Positions 20,788-32,200 of a stretch of DNA of 64,000 nt are shown one piece after another. The stretch is taken from contig JAHQIW010000227.1 of the NCBI GenBank assembly GCA_019055375.1, positions 1 through 64,000 on the forward strand. The letters run 5' to 3'. Under the pieces are notes generated by a model. It was not told the origin of the DNA. It searched no databases and worked only from the letters and a program-made list of their open reading frames with translations. Every line of letters starts with the position of its first letter. Positions within the stretch are counted from its first letter, which is position 1. A program made the position numbers and the translations under genes. Origin of the DNA: Parelaphostrongylus tenuis (taxonomy: Eukaryota > Nematoda > Chromadorea > Rhabditida > Metastrongylidae).

Positions 20788-22738
20788 AACGGAATTTTAG
20801 CAGCTGTTCTCTCAAAAGTTGCTACATTTGTATTCCATTAGTTTTGTAGATGGAAATTTAGTGATATTTCTTTTTTTTTTTTTTTGTTAAATTGGATACT
20901 TTGTGAAACTCTTTGTTACTGCTACAAGAATGTTCACTTCTCAAGTTGATTTATCGCGATATTTTGTTGTAGATCGCAGCGTTCAACCTCCAATTCTAAG
21001 ATTTATTTTGATAAAACAGTAGTAGTTGCAGCACCATGGTATGTAGTACTCAGTGCTACTGCTCAAATATATTGTCATTGTTAATTGTTTCTCTTTGGCT
21101 TGTCTAGGTAGCATCATATTAGTTCGTTTGTCAACTGATTATTATAGGCATCTGGATCCTTAATCCTTCTTAATCTAGCACTTATCGATGTTTGATGACT
21201 GGATTAGACAGTATTACAATGATTCCCAAATCTCGATTAACTTGCTTAATTCTCCTAATTTGCTTAATTTTCTCCTGTGATCATGCTTGTGATGTTCTGT
21301 TTTTATCAAACATCTGCATACGTGTCAGTAGTATAGGTGAATTTAGACCTAAGTGTTCTACACTTTTAGTCGTTCGCTCAATGCCCTATATAACTGTCCA
21401 CCAATTTTTGAAAAATTTGGCTGCCTTGTCTGAAAAAACAAGTGATGTTGGAAGGACCCAGTGAAAAACAAGTGATATTGGAAAGACCCACTCTATCACC
21501 AACTTCGGTAAAGAGGGCTCACTTTTCTAGTCACAAAGTTAATATCTCAGAGGCACCCCCGATGAATGCTGATCTCCACGATGGGTTGGTGATGGTAATA
21601 ATAAGTGGGATGTTTGGTTATTCGGGACAGTTTACATCACAAAGAGTTTATGCGGAACTAAGGGGTCTATTGTGGTAACAGTGGTGCTGGACATTCACAT
21701 TTTCCAGAAATGAAAGTTCTGTTATCGGAAGTGAGAACGACGGCTGATTACTGCAACTGTGCCTAGTGATGGTGATGTAGATTGCGTTATTGAATCAGTT
21801 GAATGGCTCATAATAGCATCGCTTCTATGTTTTCAGTAGAGAGGCAAAGCAAAGCTGGTAGCCTGGGTGGTGCGGTGGTAGTGTGCACTTCCGGAATGGG
21901 CGAAACGCGGATTTAACTCACACGCGTGGGTTGAAAGTTTTGCAGATCACTCAGCAGCCTTGGATAGATAATGATAGTTGCTTGAAGTTCTGGAAGCTTT
22001 GTAGAGATGTTCAGTCCCGTTCATCCGTTCCTACTCCGTAGTAGTCGGTTCTTGTCTAACGTGCTATCTAAGGAAGTAAGGATGGTTAGCTATTTTGTTG
22101 TCCGGAGATGCTTGTCTGTGATTAATAGTAGTGCTGATGATTAGTTCCAGTTGAAAGCAGGTGGGTGGTTGGTCATCTGTTAGCCCGTGACATAAAATTT
22201 GCATATTCTTATGTAAAACGCGAGCGAGAATGGCGGAATGTCCAAAGGTCGGTGCCAAAGGAATTGCAACACGTTGTAGAAATTCGCCGTTTGAACGTGG
22301 AATATACTTCATTGAATGTGGTTATGTTCTTCACAATTTTAATGTCATTTGCTTAGTGTATTAAATTAGGGGAAGAATGGGAACAGAGAGCAAATTTGAG
22401 CAATTTTCTTATTAAATTCGGAATGCTCGTAAAGCAGCAGGAAGAACTCACAACACCAACAACGCATTTCGCTCAGGAACTGCTAACGACGTACAATGCA
22501 GCGATGTTTTAAGGAGTCTTGTAATTGAGAACAGAGCTTTATAGACGAGGAACGTCTAAAAAATAAGAACCAATTGAGTACAATCATTAAAGCTGACCCT
22601 TTTGAGACTAAACGAGAAGTTGTAGAAGAATTTAGAGAGAAGAATTCTACATTTTTGCCATTTGAAATATTTGAAAAGTCATACCGTTTGTTTTGAGTGC
22701 TATCTCAAGATTACGGTCAAAATGTCAAAATATCTAAT

Positions 22739-23072
22739 AATTATTTTTGAGCGGACAGCTCATGTTGCCTGTAAGAGGCACTTATAGAGCCCAATACACG
22801 TGTTTCGGCCTTGACAGTCTCGTCCCTCTAAGGGATTAGTTCAGACGAAGGGTACTGCCCAATTGACGAGTGCAAAACACTGACGATTCAATGATTTATT
22901 TCACTTTTCGGCACGTGTATACTGTACGTCGTCGCCTACTCTATGTGGGGGGTGAAGCACCCCTAAGAGGATGTGTACTGCCCAACTAACGAGGCTGTCA
23001 AGGCCGAAAGATGTGAACTGGGCTTTACAAGTGCTCATAAAAGACCGCATGACATGTTGGCTCAAAAATAAT
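22739..23072. mobile_element. Complete GTTTCGG-family MITE (family A)
   Basis: Left arm: 'attatttttgagcgg', then 'gagcccaatacacgtgtttc' and 'ggccttgacagtctcgt'. Right arm, inverted: 'acgaggctgtcaaggccgaa', then 'gggctttacaagtgctcat' and 'gttggctcaaaaataat'. Arms are ~80-90 bp with moderate divergence. Other copies or halves: 6,040, 19,550, 45,450, 51,070, 53,596, 55,930 and 63,690. Confidence 0.75.
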
Positions 23073-24284
23073 TGTCAGATCTACTTGAAAAGTCATTGCG
23101 GTTTCAAACCACTCCAGTGCCGCAATTACTTTCGCACCATCCTAATAGATGTTTTCTGTCGCTGTTGTTGAGGTTTTTCGCGTCCGCATACCGTATCACT
23201 CATAGCTGGATTTACGGTGTGGGACTTGGCATAGAGGGCGGATCTTTTTTTTCTGCAATTCGGAGAAGAATGACTATCCTATTCAACGAGGCATGGAATG
23301 GTAGTGAAATGTCAATATTATTATGATCGACCTCCCACGAAACCACGCCTTTTGTTCGTTGATCAGTAACAACGAACGGGACGGAGGGGTAGGTGTTCCG
23401 GACAGAAATCATCGACTGCGACGGTGAAAAGCAAGAACTTCTAGTGAGCTTTGCACTATGGACAGCATGATATAGACTCCGGACGGTAACAGAAATGATA
23501 CCGTATCGTAACCTCTTCATAACCCTCTGTCGCTGGCGTGAATGGTTCTCGATAAACGGATTTTCAGCACCCTTTTTGCTGGGCAGGGCTTTTTTTATCA
23601 GAGTCTTATAAGTCGTTCTGAAGTTTGAATCTCGGAAATTACAACAGTGATGCTTGTTTTTCGATGAGGCCTTCTAAGTGCACTATAGCAACAGCGAAAA
23701 TAAATTTACTTTTCACACGGAGTGCTTTGTTTGCACGGCTAGGGTCTATGGATAACTTTTCATTAGAGTGAGCTAACTAGTGCTCATTCTATAACACAGA
23801 GCCCGGCGAATCCAAAGCTTAATTTGATTTTTGAGGGTCTTCATAATTGGCTATAGGAGCGAAAAGAAAATTATACGTTTCACACTCGGGATTTTCTTCG
23901 CACATAAGAATCACATACGCACAAAAAGTATAATAACGTGTGTAGAAAATTACGGAGTGTCAGAGTAATACAAAAAACTAAAGTTTTCCGAAACAAAGAA
24001 AAAATCCTCATTTAATTACGAAAATAAAGTAAATGTCGCTTGCGAAAATCGATCAACTGCCGTCCGCAAAGGATTGAAGTGGAATTCGTGATATCTCGCC
24101 GGAAGAACGACTAAGATCTGTAGGATCTTTACCTTCTGAGGGATGTCGGTCGTTGAAATTTTGGCTCTTCAAAAGTAAAGATAGAAATAAATGAGGCCCT
24201 CGGCGCTGATCAATCACCGAGGAATGCGACGATGCATTTGACTTCCCAACCATCGTCAGAAGTGATTCGCTATCCTCCCAGACA

Positions 24285-24420
24285 AGTCTGGTACCGATTT
24301 GCCGACCCCGGAGTGATGGAAAGCTTAATGAGCCAAAGGCGCAAGATCAAACCGTCGACCACATGTGTGTTGCAGGATACTTCCAATCACTGCGCTACGA
24401 AGTGTGGCCAACGGAATATT
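24285..24420 (-). mobile_element. SINE copy (minus orientation)
   Basis: Minus strand carries the head block ('gtagcgcagtgattgg', 'ggtcgacggtttgat') and body ('agacttgtctgggaggatag'). Same family as 16,391-16,640. Confidence 0.55.
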
Positions 24421-24629
24421 TCACTATCGACTTGTTTATTTTTTGTACTGATGCTCGAGTTTAAGACTCGTCCACATGGATGTGTTTGTTTCACAGCCCT
24501 GTCTTGATGTAATTACCTGTGTCACCTGTCATCCCGCTAATCGTCGAGAGAGTCGAGCGGGTAGCAGTAATTTGCCATTTTTTCTTGCCGCGTGAAAGAG
24601 CGCAGCTCAGTGTGCCCTCCTCGATGTTT

Positions 24630-24760
24630 CTTCTAGGCTTTTCGTGGAGAAATCGGACCATCAGGTCGGTGGCGTCCTGTGGTACGTTTGATATCCCGAG
24701 GGATCCAGTCGCTCTCAGCTCTCATCCATCGCTTCTCGTCAAGGTTGACGTAATGCGAAG
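24630..24760 (-). pseudogene. RTE-type LINE reverse-transcriptase C-terminal fragment
   Basis: The minus-strand translation contains W-M-R and then DWIPRDIKRTTGRHRPDG, which resembles the conserved WIPR-x-x-KR-x-x-GR block near the C-terminus of RTE-clade polymerases in nematodes. Only this block is left. It is embedded in the GC-rich region just upstream of the daf-5-like gene. Confidence 0.45.
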
Positions 24761-24779
24761 GATTAATGCCAAGGTCGGG

Positions 24780-25161
24780 ACAGAGGGAGGGAGTGGTCGT
24801 GGAACATCGACGGCTGTCCAGCCCGCCCGCCCGTCGGCAACCAGACAGACTTATTATCACACACAGACAGAATGGGAATGCACGAGCAGACTGGCAAACG
24901 GGCAGACATGAACTATTGACTAGCAGCAGCCGAATACTATCGTCGGTCTTACTCTGTCTGTTTCCAGCCCGTGCACTTGCCTCTCGCCATCCGTCCGTCC
25001 ATCCGGACACAGCTGCGCCTTTCTCTCTCTCTCTCTCTCGCCGAGCAAAGTTCGGTCTTGTCGCGTTCCCGTCTAGACGGACGAGCCGAGCTGAGTGGTC
25101 GGTCGCGTGTCTCCCACTGTGCCATCGACAGACCACCAACCGGACCTGACCCGACGAGACG
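24780..25161 (+). promoter_or_regulatory. Probable promoter and 5' UTR of the Ski/Sno gene
   Basis: GC-rich compared with the AT-rich surroundings, with a CT dinucleotide run (about 25,021-25,040), pyrimidine-rich stretches and 'cagacaga' repeats, immediately upstream of the start ATG at 25,162. CT/GA runs near start sites are common in nematode promoters. The start point is not determined. Long open frames on both strands here reflect base composition, not genes. Confidence 0.45.
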
Positions 25162-26223
25162 ATGGCCACCGCCACCCACGATGCGAGCACCGCCACCGCC
25201 GTCGCCGTCGATCCGTTGCTCTACCGACTCCCAGAGTTCCCATCAGGTAATTCTAGTCGACTTGCGTGGGCGTTTCTGGACGCTATCCATTGGAGATAGT
25301 GTTCTGAGGCGTTTTCGGCATTTCTCTTGAAGCTTGAAGCAGTCACAGAACTGTAGTGCGCAATGACTTTCAATGATGTTCAGAGATCACAAAGTCGAAT
25401 GATCCAAAAAACCCTTCCAGGAATTCCTCTGTCGTCTAGTCCGGTGATGACTACATGCGATTCAGACGGGATTACTGCTTTGATATCTATCAGTGGGTTA
25501 GTCCGGCTTTTGAAAGTCTTCTAAATTTATCCAAAGATGTTCGATCCCCGCTAGGAGTTGAACCCGCGTTCTACCGATACCGTAGACCCGCGCTACCTCT
25601 GCACTACCCTTTGTTGATTCTTTTCTTCAATGTGCATTACCAGACTCCCGAATTTTCCCTGGATCTAACTCGGTAGTCAAATTTTTGTTGAATCAGCCGT
25701 TCTCACTGCAACGTTCGCATCAACGATAAATGGCGGAAATGCCGCGTGGTTGCGGGAGAAAAAAAAAGTCCGCGACACCATAATTCATTTGTGGTTACGC
25801 TTTTTGCTGAATAAACAGAGATTGAATTCGAAGATCAGAGATCGTCAAAAAATCTATAGCTTAATTTCTTTATAGATAATCGGTCAGTTCTCACATATAG
25901 AGCGGGCCCAGCTATTTCAAAATGAATTTTTCTATTCAACTAAACATCCGAGGGTGCTAAGTGGTACTCAAAAGGCGCGATCCTAGACGAGAGTTGAACT
26001 CGTGTTTCATCCATACCACGGACTCGTCTTACCACTACACTACCGTGGCCATCGTTCCGCCACTACTCTTTCTTCGATATCAACGGAGTGCTGGCGACGG
26101 TGGTGTAGTGGTAGCACGTGCCCTCGGTATGGATGTAAGGCTAGTTCGACTCCTGCCTGAGGTCGAAGATTTTGCATAACATTCAACCTCATTCGATATT
26201 CAACTACACTACTACAAAAGAGA

Positions 26224-26258
<35 letters not shown>

Positions 26259-29200
26259 CAATTTTGTTTTTAATAAGCAGATATAGATATTATGTTTTTA
26301 AATTATTACCTATATTATTAATTATTTATTTTATATTTTATTTCATTTATATTAGTATTTATTTTTATATTGTTCTATATCATTTCATATATAGATTTTT
26401 ATGTAGACATATATATATAAATCGGATATCTTTCCATTAACGTTACAAAATTCTTTTTTTTTTGAGTAGCTCTATCGGCTTCCCGAGAGCTTTTTTTAGT
26501 GCAGCTTTTCCGGCCTTAGTAGTCGGCGGTGAGCCTCGGATACCGGTTCACCTCCTACTTAGTCGAGTATTGGCTACTCAAGGCATTAGTGAAGTGCAAG
26601 CTCTCATGGGTAAGTTTTCCTGCTGTACTTATTTCCGTCGAGGTGAAGTTTTATGTATAGCTACTTTCCAGATGACTTGAATATCCACAAATCACTTGCG
26701 AATAAGGAACAGACGGAGCGTCTTCGAACGTTAGACGTAGAAGTCCTGAATACTCACGATTTCTCGACTATGAATCTAATGACTCGATCTGATGCGGAAC
26801 GTGTTTGTGGCCTTGTGCGGATAGAAAGTGACTGTCCATCTGGAGTTGAAAGTGCTGTGTAAGCATTATCAATCAACAGAGATGACGCCTCTTATCACTT
26901 GTGTAATTGTGTAAAAAGGCACATGTGGCGCAGTGGTAAGAGTTGCTCTGCGACACACACTGAATCAATGGTTCGATCCTCCGCTTAAGGCTCACCAAGC
27001 CTTCCCCCCTCCGCATTCGGTAATTGGTACGACTTGTCTGGGAGGATAGCAGCACTGGCCTGATACATCGGTAGTTCCCTGCGAGTCATTGTAAAGGCCA
27101 GATATGCATTCAGTCACCTCCAACGATACTCGATGAAGACGAATACATGGCGCATCTCTCACGGCTAATTAAAGGCGTGAATTTTGGCCTTTTAAGAGTA
27201 ATTATGAAAATCGTTGTAAGAGGGGAAATTCTCAACCCTTTCGGGGCCGTGGCCCACCTCCTCTGCATCTCTGTTCCCCAGCGTGGGAATGCGTTGAATG
27301 TGTTATTGCATCATTTCAATTGTATCAATGTTGTTATTTTCCTATGTAATGTTATATGTGAATATATTATTCTTTTATAAGCTGAAAAATATTAACGGAG
27401 TTCTATTGAAAGACACTAAAGCATTCAATGCGTTCTCACGCTGGGGGGTTAGAGATACAGCGGAGGTGAAGCATACCGTGTAGCGTTGCCACGTTGGAGG
27501 TTAGATGGGCAGAGGAGGCGAGTCCACTTTCCCGAATGGTTAAGTGTGGGAGCCAAAAATTCTTTTTTTTATGTCATCTCTGCGATGACTCGCGATGGCT
27601 TACCTATCTGTGGGGTCGGTGCTGGTGTCCTCCTAGGCAAGTGTGGTACCAATTCGCCGATTCGGAGTGATTAAAAGCTGGTGTCCTTTGACGGCGGGCT
27701 TGAATTATCCTCCACTTGTGTGTCGTAGCGCACATCTAACCACTTCGCCTCACTCTCTTCCATTTGCTAAACGAGCTCATTCAATATTATCGTGCCCATG
27801 AAATTGTTCGATTTCAAATCTTCACATTTAATTTTCTTTTGTCTCATTTTATGCCTTTCTCACTATGTGCCTTCAGGCTAAACCTTTTATTGAGTGGTTT
27901 TAAGCGAGGAATCCGAACGCCTTTCCGTGCAACACAATATGTTCGGCACTGTAAAGGGATGGGTTTATCCGTCCCGAAAAGGTGGACGAAGTGTGAGATG
28001 CGAGAGATGTCAGTGCTTTTTCACACCAGAAGACTTTGTTGCCCATTCACATAACGTCGATAGAGAATATAGGCGGTATGCTCTTGTCTTTCATGATTTC
28101 CGTGTTAATTTTTCGGCTCTTGTCGTTTTTTTCTTAATCCTTTGCGGACGGCTTCTGATCGATTTTCGTAAGCGCCAAACGATTTTCGTCTTTTGATAAG
28201 AATTCTTCTTTTTGTTTGAGAAGGAAATTTGGTTTTTTTTTTTTTTTGCTTTACTTTGATACTTTTTGGTTCTCTCTAAACGCTCATATATTTGTACATA
28301 TATAACACGTGTGTGCGAAGAAAACTCGTGTGTGAAACCTAAAACATTCTTTCTACTTCTGCAGCAAAATATGAGGATTACCTCAAAACAAAATTTAGGC
28401 TCGGAATCGCGGAGATTTGCACTGTTGAATGAGTTCCAGTCTACTCTAATAAAAAGCTATCTAAAGGCCCTCGCTGAGAAAGTGAAGCACTCCGAGTGTA
28501 AAACAAAAATCTAATTCTGCCGCTACAGTGTAATTGATAGCCCTTTTCAGGAATCAAGCACATTGTTGAAATTGTCGAGATTTGAGCTTTTAAATAAATA
28601 TCGACGATCTAGTAGAAAGCTCCGCCAAGCAGAAAAAGACCCTGAAAAGGTGAGGGTCCAAAACGACCCTCACCATCCGCAAAGGATTTGCACATTCCAC
28701 ACCGTTGGACGCTATAGTGTCTCATTTACGTTTGAACAATCGCCTGAATTTCTCTCTTCAAAAGCTGCGTATATTTGATGTACATTGCTTGGTACCCACG
28801 AGGAATATAGACTGATTTCGGTGCATGTAGATATAGCGCTTCAATGACGTGCTCTCTTAAGACGGTCCGGAATGTGTTAATGAAACTTGCGTTGTTTTTT
28901 TTTATTTTACTATAATCTTCGCACTGTGACCATTTCAAAAAATTTCATGTTTCAACACATTCGCGGCAATGGCTTTTTGAGGGTCACTACTGACATTCAC
29001 ATCAAATCCAGTGTTTCTTTATTGGTGGTTTTTTTGCCTCAGATTTTCTCTGGTTTTTCTGTATTCAATTGACGTCACGGATTTTATGCTAATGTGGTCC
29101 AAAAAAGAATATGTTTCTTTACTATGTATGAAAAACTCGTTTTCAAACGAGTTTTTTCACTAAGAAGTGTGCAAAGAAGATGCAGCTGGATGTATCTTTC

Positions 29201-32200
29201 CCACAATTGAAAACAAATCGGCTACACGGCGATTAACTCGTTCCTCGTCGGTATTGACATTATTTTGTCCTTGCATGATTAAACAGTTGCCTAAGTGCTT
29301 CAATCAATTGGCACCTCGTTCTAGCCTAAAAATTCTTCTTTACCCCCTTCTTGCCTTCCTGGTAATCCAGCAATGGAAATTGTCTTAGGAAACCAAATCA
29401 GCGCGCTTTTTTTCCGTTCTTCCGCTTCCGCCGGAAATTATACACTGAAGCGGATGCGTGTACATGTTGTGTTCTACTCGAACGGAAAAGCGTACTAGGC
29501 AGAATGTGTTAAACTCATTATTTGTCTTCTTACCGTACTCACTACCGTACTCGTGTGTACGGTAATTTCGTCACTTTAGTACCATTTTTAAAACTTTTTG
29601 AACTTTTCCTAAAAATTTTTCCACTTGGAGAACCAAACAATAGAGCGATGAATTCAATAAACTAGTTCGCAGCGGTTTTACCATCTGCATTTAGATCAGT
29701 GATGATTTTAATGCGGCGCTGTGATTAATTGGGACTGATTGGGACTTACTTGGTTAATTGGGCAGCCTGTCTTCATTGATTTTGCGGAGTCCCCACACAG
29801 AGAAACTGTGCCGATTCAGCTGTTTTCTTTTCTGGAGTCCCGAGAAAAGCCTAGCCCCGGCTTTATCAGGTCGTCATCACATTACGCAAGTCGCTGGCCC
29901 TTGTGGATCAGAGGGAGGTTACCACCTTTTGGTTCATAGCTACCAAGGCGCCTGTCCTTCTTGATGCGATTTACTCTTAGCTGAGCTTTCTGGGTGGAAA
30001 CGTTGAGCTTCTTTTTAGCTTGGGTGGCCTTGCTGCAGGGGTGGGGGTGGGGTTTTTTTATCCGCTGTTCTTCGCATTCCGACGCTCACGAATACCTCCG
30101 AGCCAGGATGAGGAATTAAACCATTTGGGATTGGTTGGAACTATATGAATTGAATAACATTTTTACTAAAAAAATAAGCACAGAAACTGTTAATGATGGA
30201 GATATTAGCTAAATTTCTTAGGAGGTGGGGCAAGATAATTTGCGAAAAGCGACATTTTTGACACATCGTATACGTATACATCGATAATCGGCTTATCGCG
30301 AATATGTTGAAATGGCTTTTTACGTTACTTCCGTTTATAACGGAAGCCGTTGCAAATCAACAGCTTTTCCTCTTTCAGCACGGTGCATTGGGGATTTGAT
30401 CCATCAAACTGGCGTCTCATGTTGGAATTGGTGAAGCCGTCTTCTGAGTGTGATATTAATCGTATACGATGGAAACAATTCATTGATGAGCCTATCGAAA
30501 TACCTTGTCATCATCTAGAAGGCCTTAAAACTGGTTCGACCAACAAGTTCAAACGATCTCTCGAGGACGATACTATGGTATGTCTTTGTTATACTTCTTA
30601 CCTGTCACCTGAAAATGAGATTCAAAACTAGTCAAGAGGTTGTAGAAAAAGTTCTGTCGTATTGCCCGAGAAAATGATTTCTACTTATAATATGAGCTCA
30701 TCAGAAAGCTTTTTTTCTTGCGTATCGTACGATATTCCATTCACCTACACGGCCTTGAGAATGAAACTCTTTAAGAAAGGAAATCGTCCGCCGCTTCACT
30801 TTCACTACAAATTGGGCGTTAGAGCTTCTGAGACTCGATTGTAATCATTTGACAAACTTTGAATGGGAGGTTGTGAAGCATCTTACATACAGTCCGGACA
30901 TAGCGCCGACTGCCTCTCACTTCTTCTGTTCGATGGGGCACTTTTTGACAGTCAGGAAGTTTCAAAATATCCCCAAAATTGAGCAATCTCTCCAAAGAAA
31001 TCAAAGAGTGTTTATAGACAGTATACAGTAACTTCTTGCAACCTATCTTTTTCTCTTCATTTGTTGGCTTTGTTCACCGCCAGCTCACAAATCATACACA
31101 CTCCACAGAAAGTTTTGGTTTTGGGAAGCGAACAAAGCGTTGTTTTGAGTTACCTTACAAGTGCTTTCCCTTATCCTCGTGCCGATGTTTCTAAATACTC
31201 ATAGATGATTGCGGCTTCCAAGTCTAGTCGAGCACATCGAAACTCTTAATTAACTTCATCAAGTGGAATATTGAATACTCGAGTTTATATGTCATGTCCA
31301 CCACAGGACACCTTTTTCGACTTTTTACAGAGCTGAAATTAAAATATCTTGGAGATATGACTTGAAAAAATTGTTGTTGAAAAATGAAAATGCTTACCGA
31401 TCTGTCAATCGATTGGTGGTGTTCTCTCAGTCAAATGTGGTGTCAGTTTGCCGATTTTGAAAGAACGGAAGACTTGTTGTGCCACGATTTGGGACGGAAC
31501 CAACGATCGCTTCATTGTGTGTCACAGGGCATTACTAAACACTGCGCTACGCGCCGCCGACGTAATGCTGTAGAATTTGGATTTTCTGGAGCCTGGGAGT
31601 TAATTTGCTTTGTTCGTCGAGTCTGGTATCCGGAACACTGACGTGGTTAAATATGTTTGCACTTTCCTGATAGGTCAGGACAGGGTGTCCGAGCACTCGC
31701 TGATAGCGGCGATTGCCGTTTTTGCATTAGATATATGACGATATAAGATAGATATATAACGGTTAGCATACGCTCCCGGAAAGAGTGAGATCTAGGTCGA
31801 TCCCGGCTGACGCTAATGTTTGCACAGCATTCTACATTATTGGGTATATTATAAGATTACACCACCGCAAGAGGTTACCAAATAAATAAATTCCAATGTT
31901 CATTGCGAAGAGCGGCAATCCCGCCAGACCGTTGACGGTTGGCTGTTGACAGATAACGCATTGTAGCGTAAAAAGAGTGCTATGCAAAACGTACGAACGT
32001 CGGTGGTGCAATGGTTAGCATACGCTCTCGGAAAGAATGAGATCCGGATTGGAATCCTGACTGACGCGAGTGTTTTTACACAGCACTCTACATTAATGGG
32101 TATATTAGATATATGAAACAAGTAAAGTGAATTTTCTAAAAAGTGTGTAATCGAGTAATGAAGTGAAACTTTCTTATGAGTGTCAGATTCCCGGTCTCCC

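Larger units (their letters stand above)
20788..24629. other. pkc-3 3' UTR and intergenic region
   Basis: No further gene recognised. The 3' UTR probably lies in the first few hundred bases after the stop, but no clear AATAAA was identified. A 29-30 bp imperfect tandem duplication ('aacaagtgatgttggaagg' / 'aacaagtgatattggaaag') lies near 21,440-21,495, and a tRNA-like fragment near 21,870-21,970. The rest is MITE and SINE material listed separately. Confidence 0.5.

Noticed and set aside
24633..25196. 187-residue minus-strand open frame as a gene
   Set aside because: GC-rich promoter sequence is open on both strands. Only its last ~40 residues have a likely origin (an RTE fragment).
28361..28515. 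Plus frame (ESRRFALLNEFQSTLIKSYLKALAEK...) as an extra daf-5 exon
   Set aside because: The flanking exons (27,905-28,075 and 30,379-30,577) already join in phase across a conserved motif. The sequence matches a degraded dispersed repeat.
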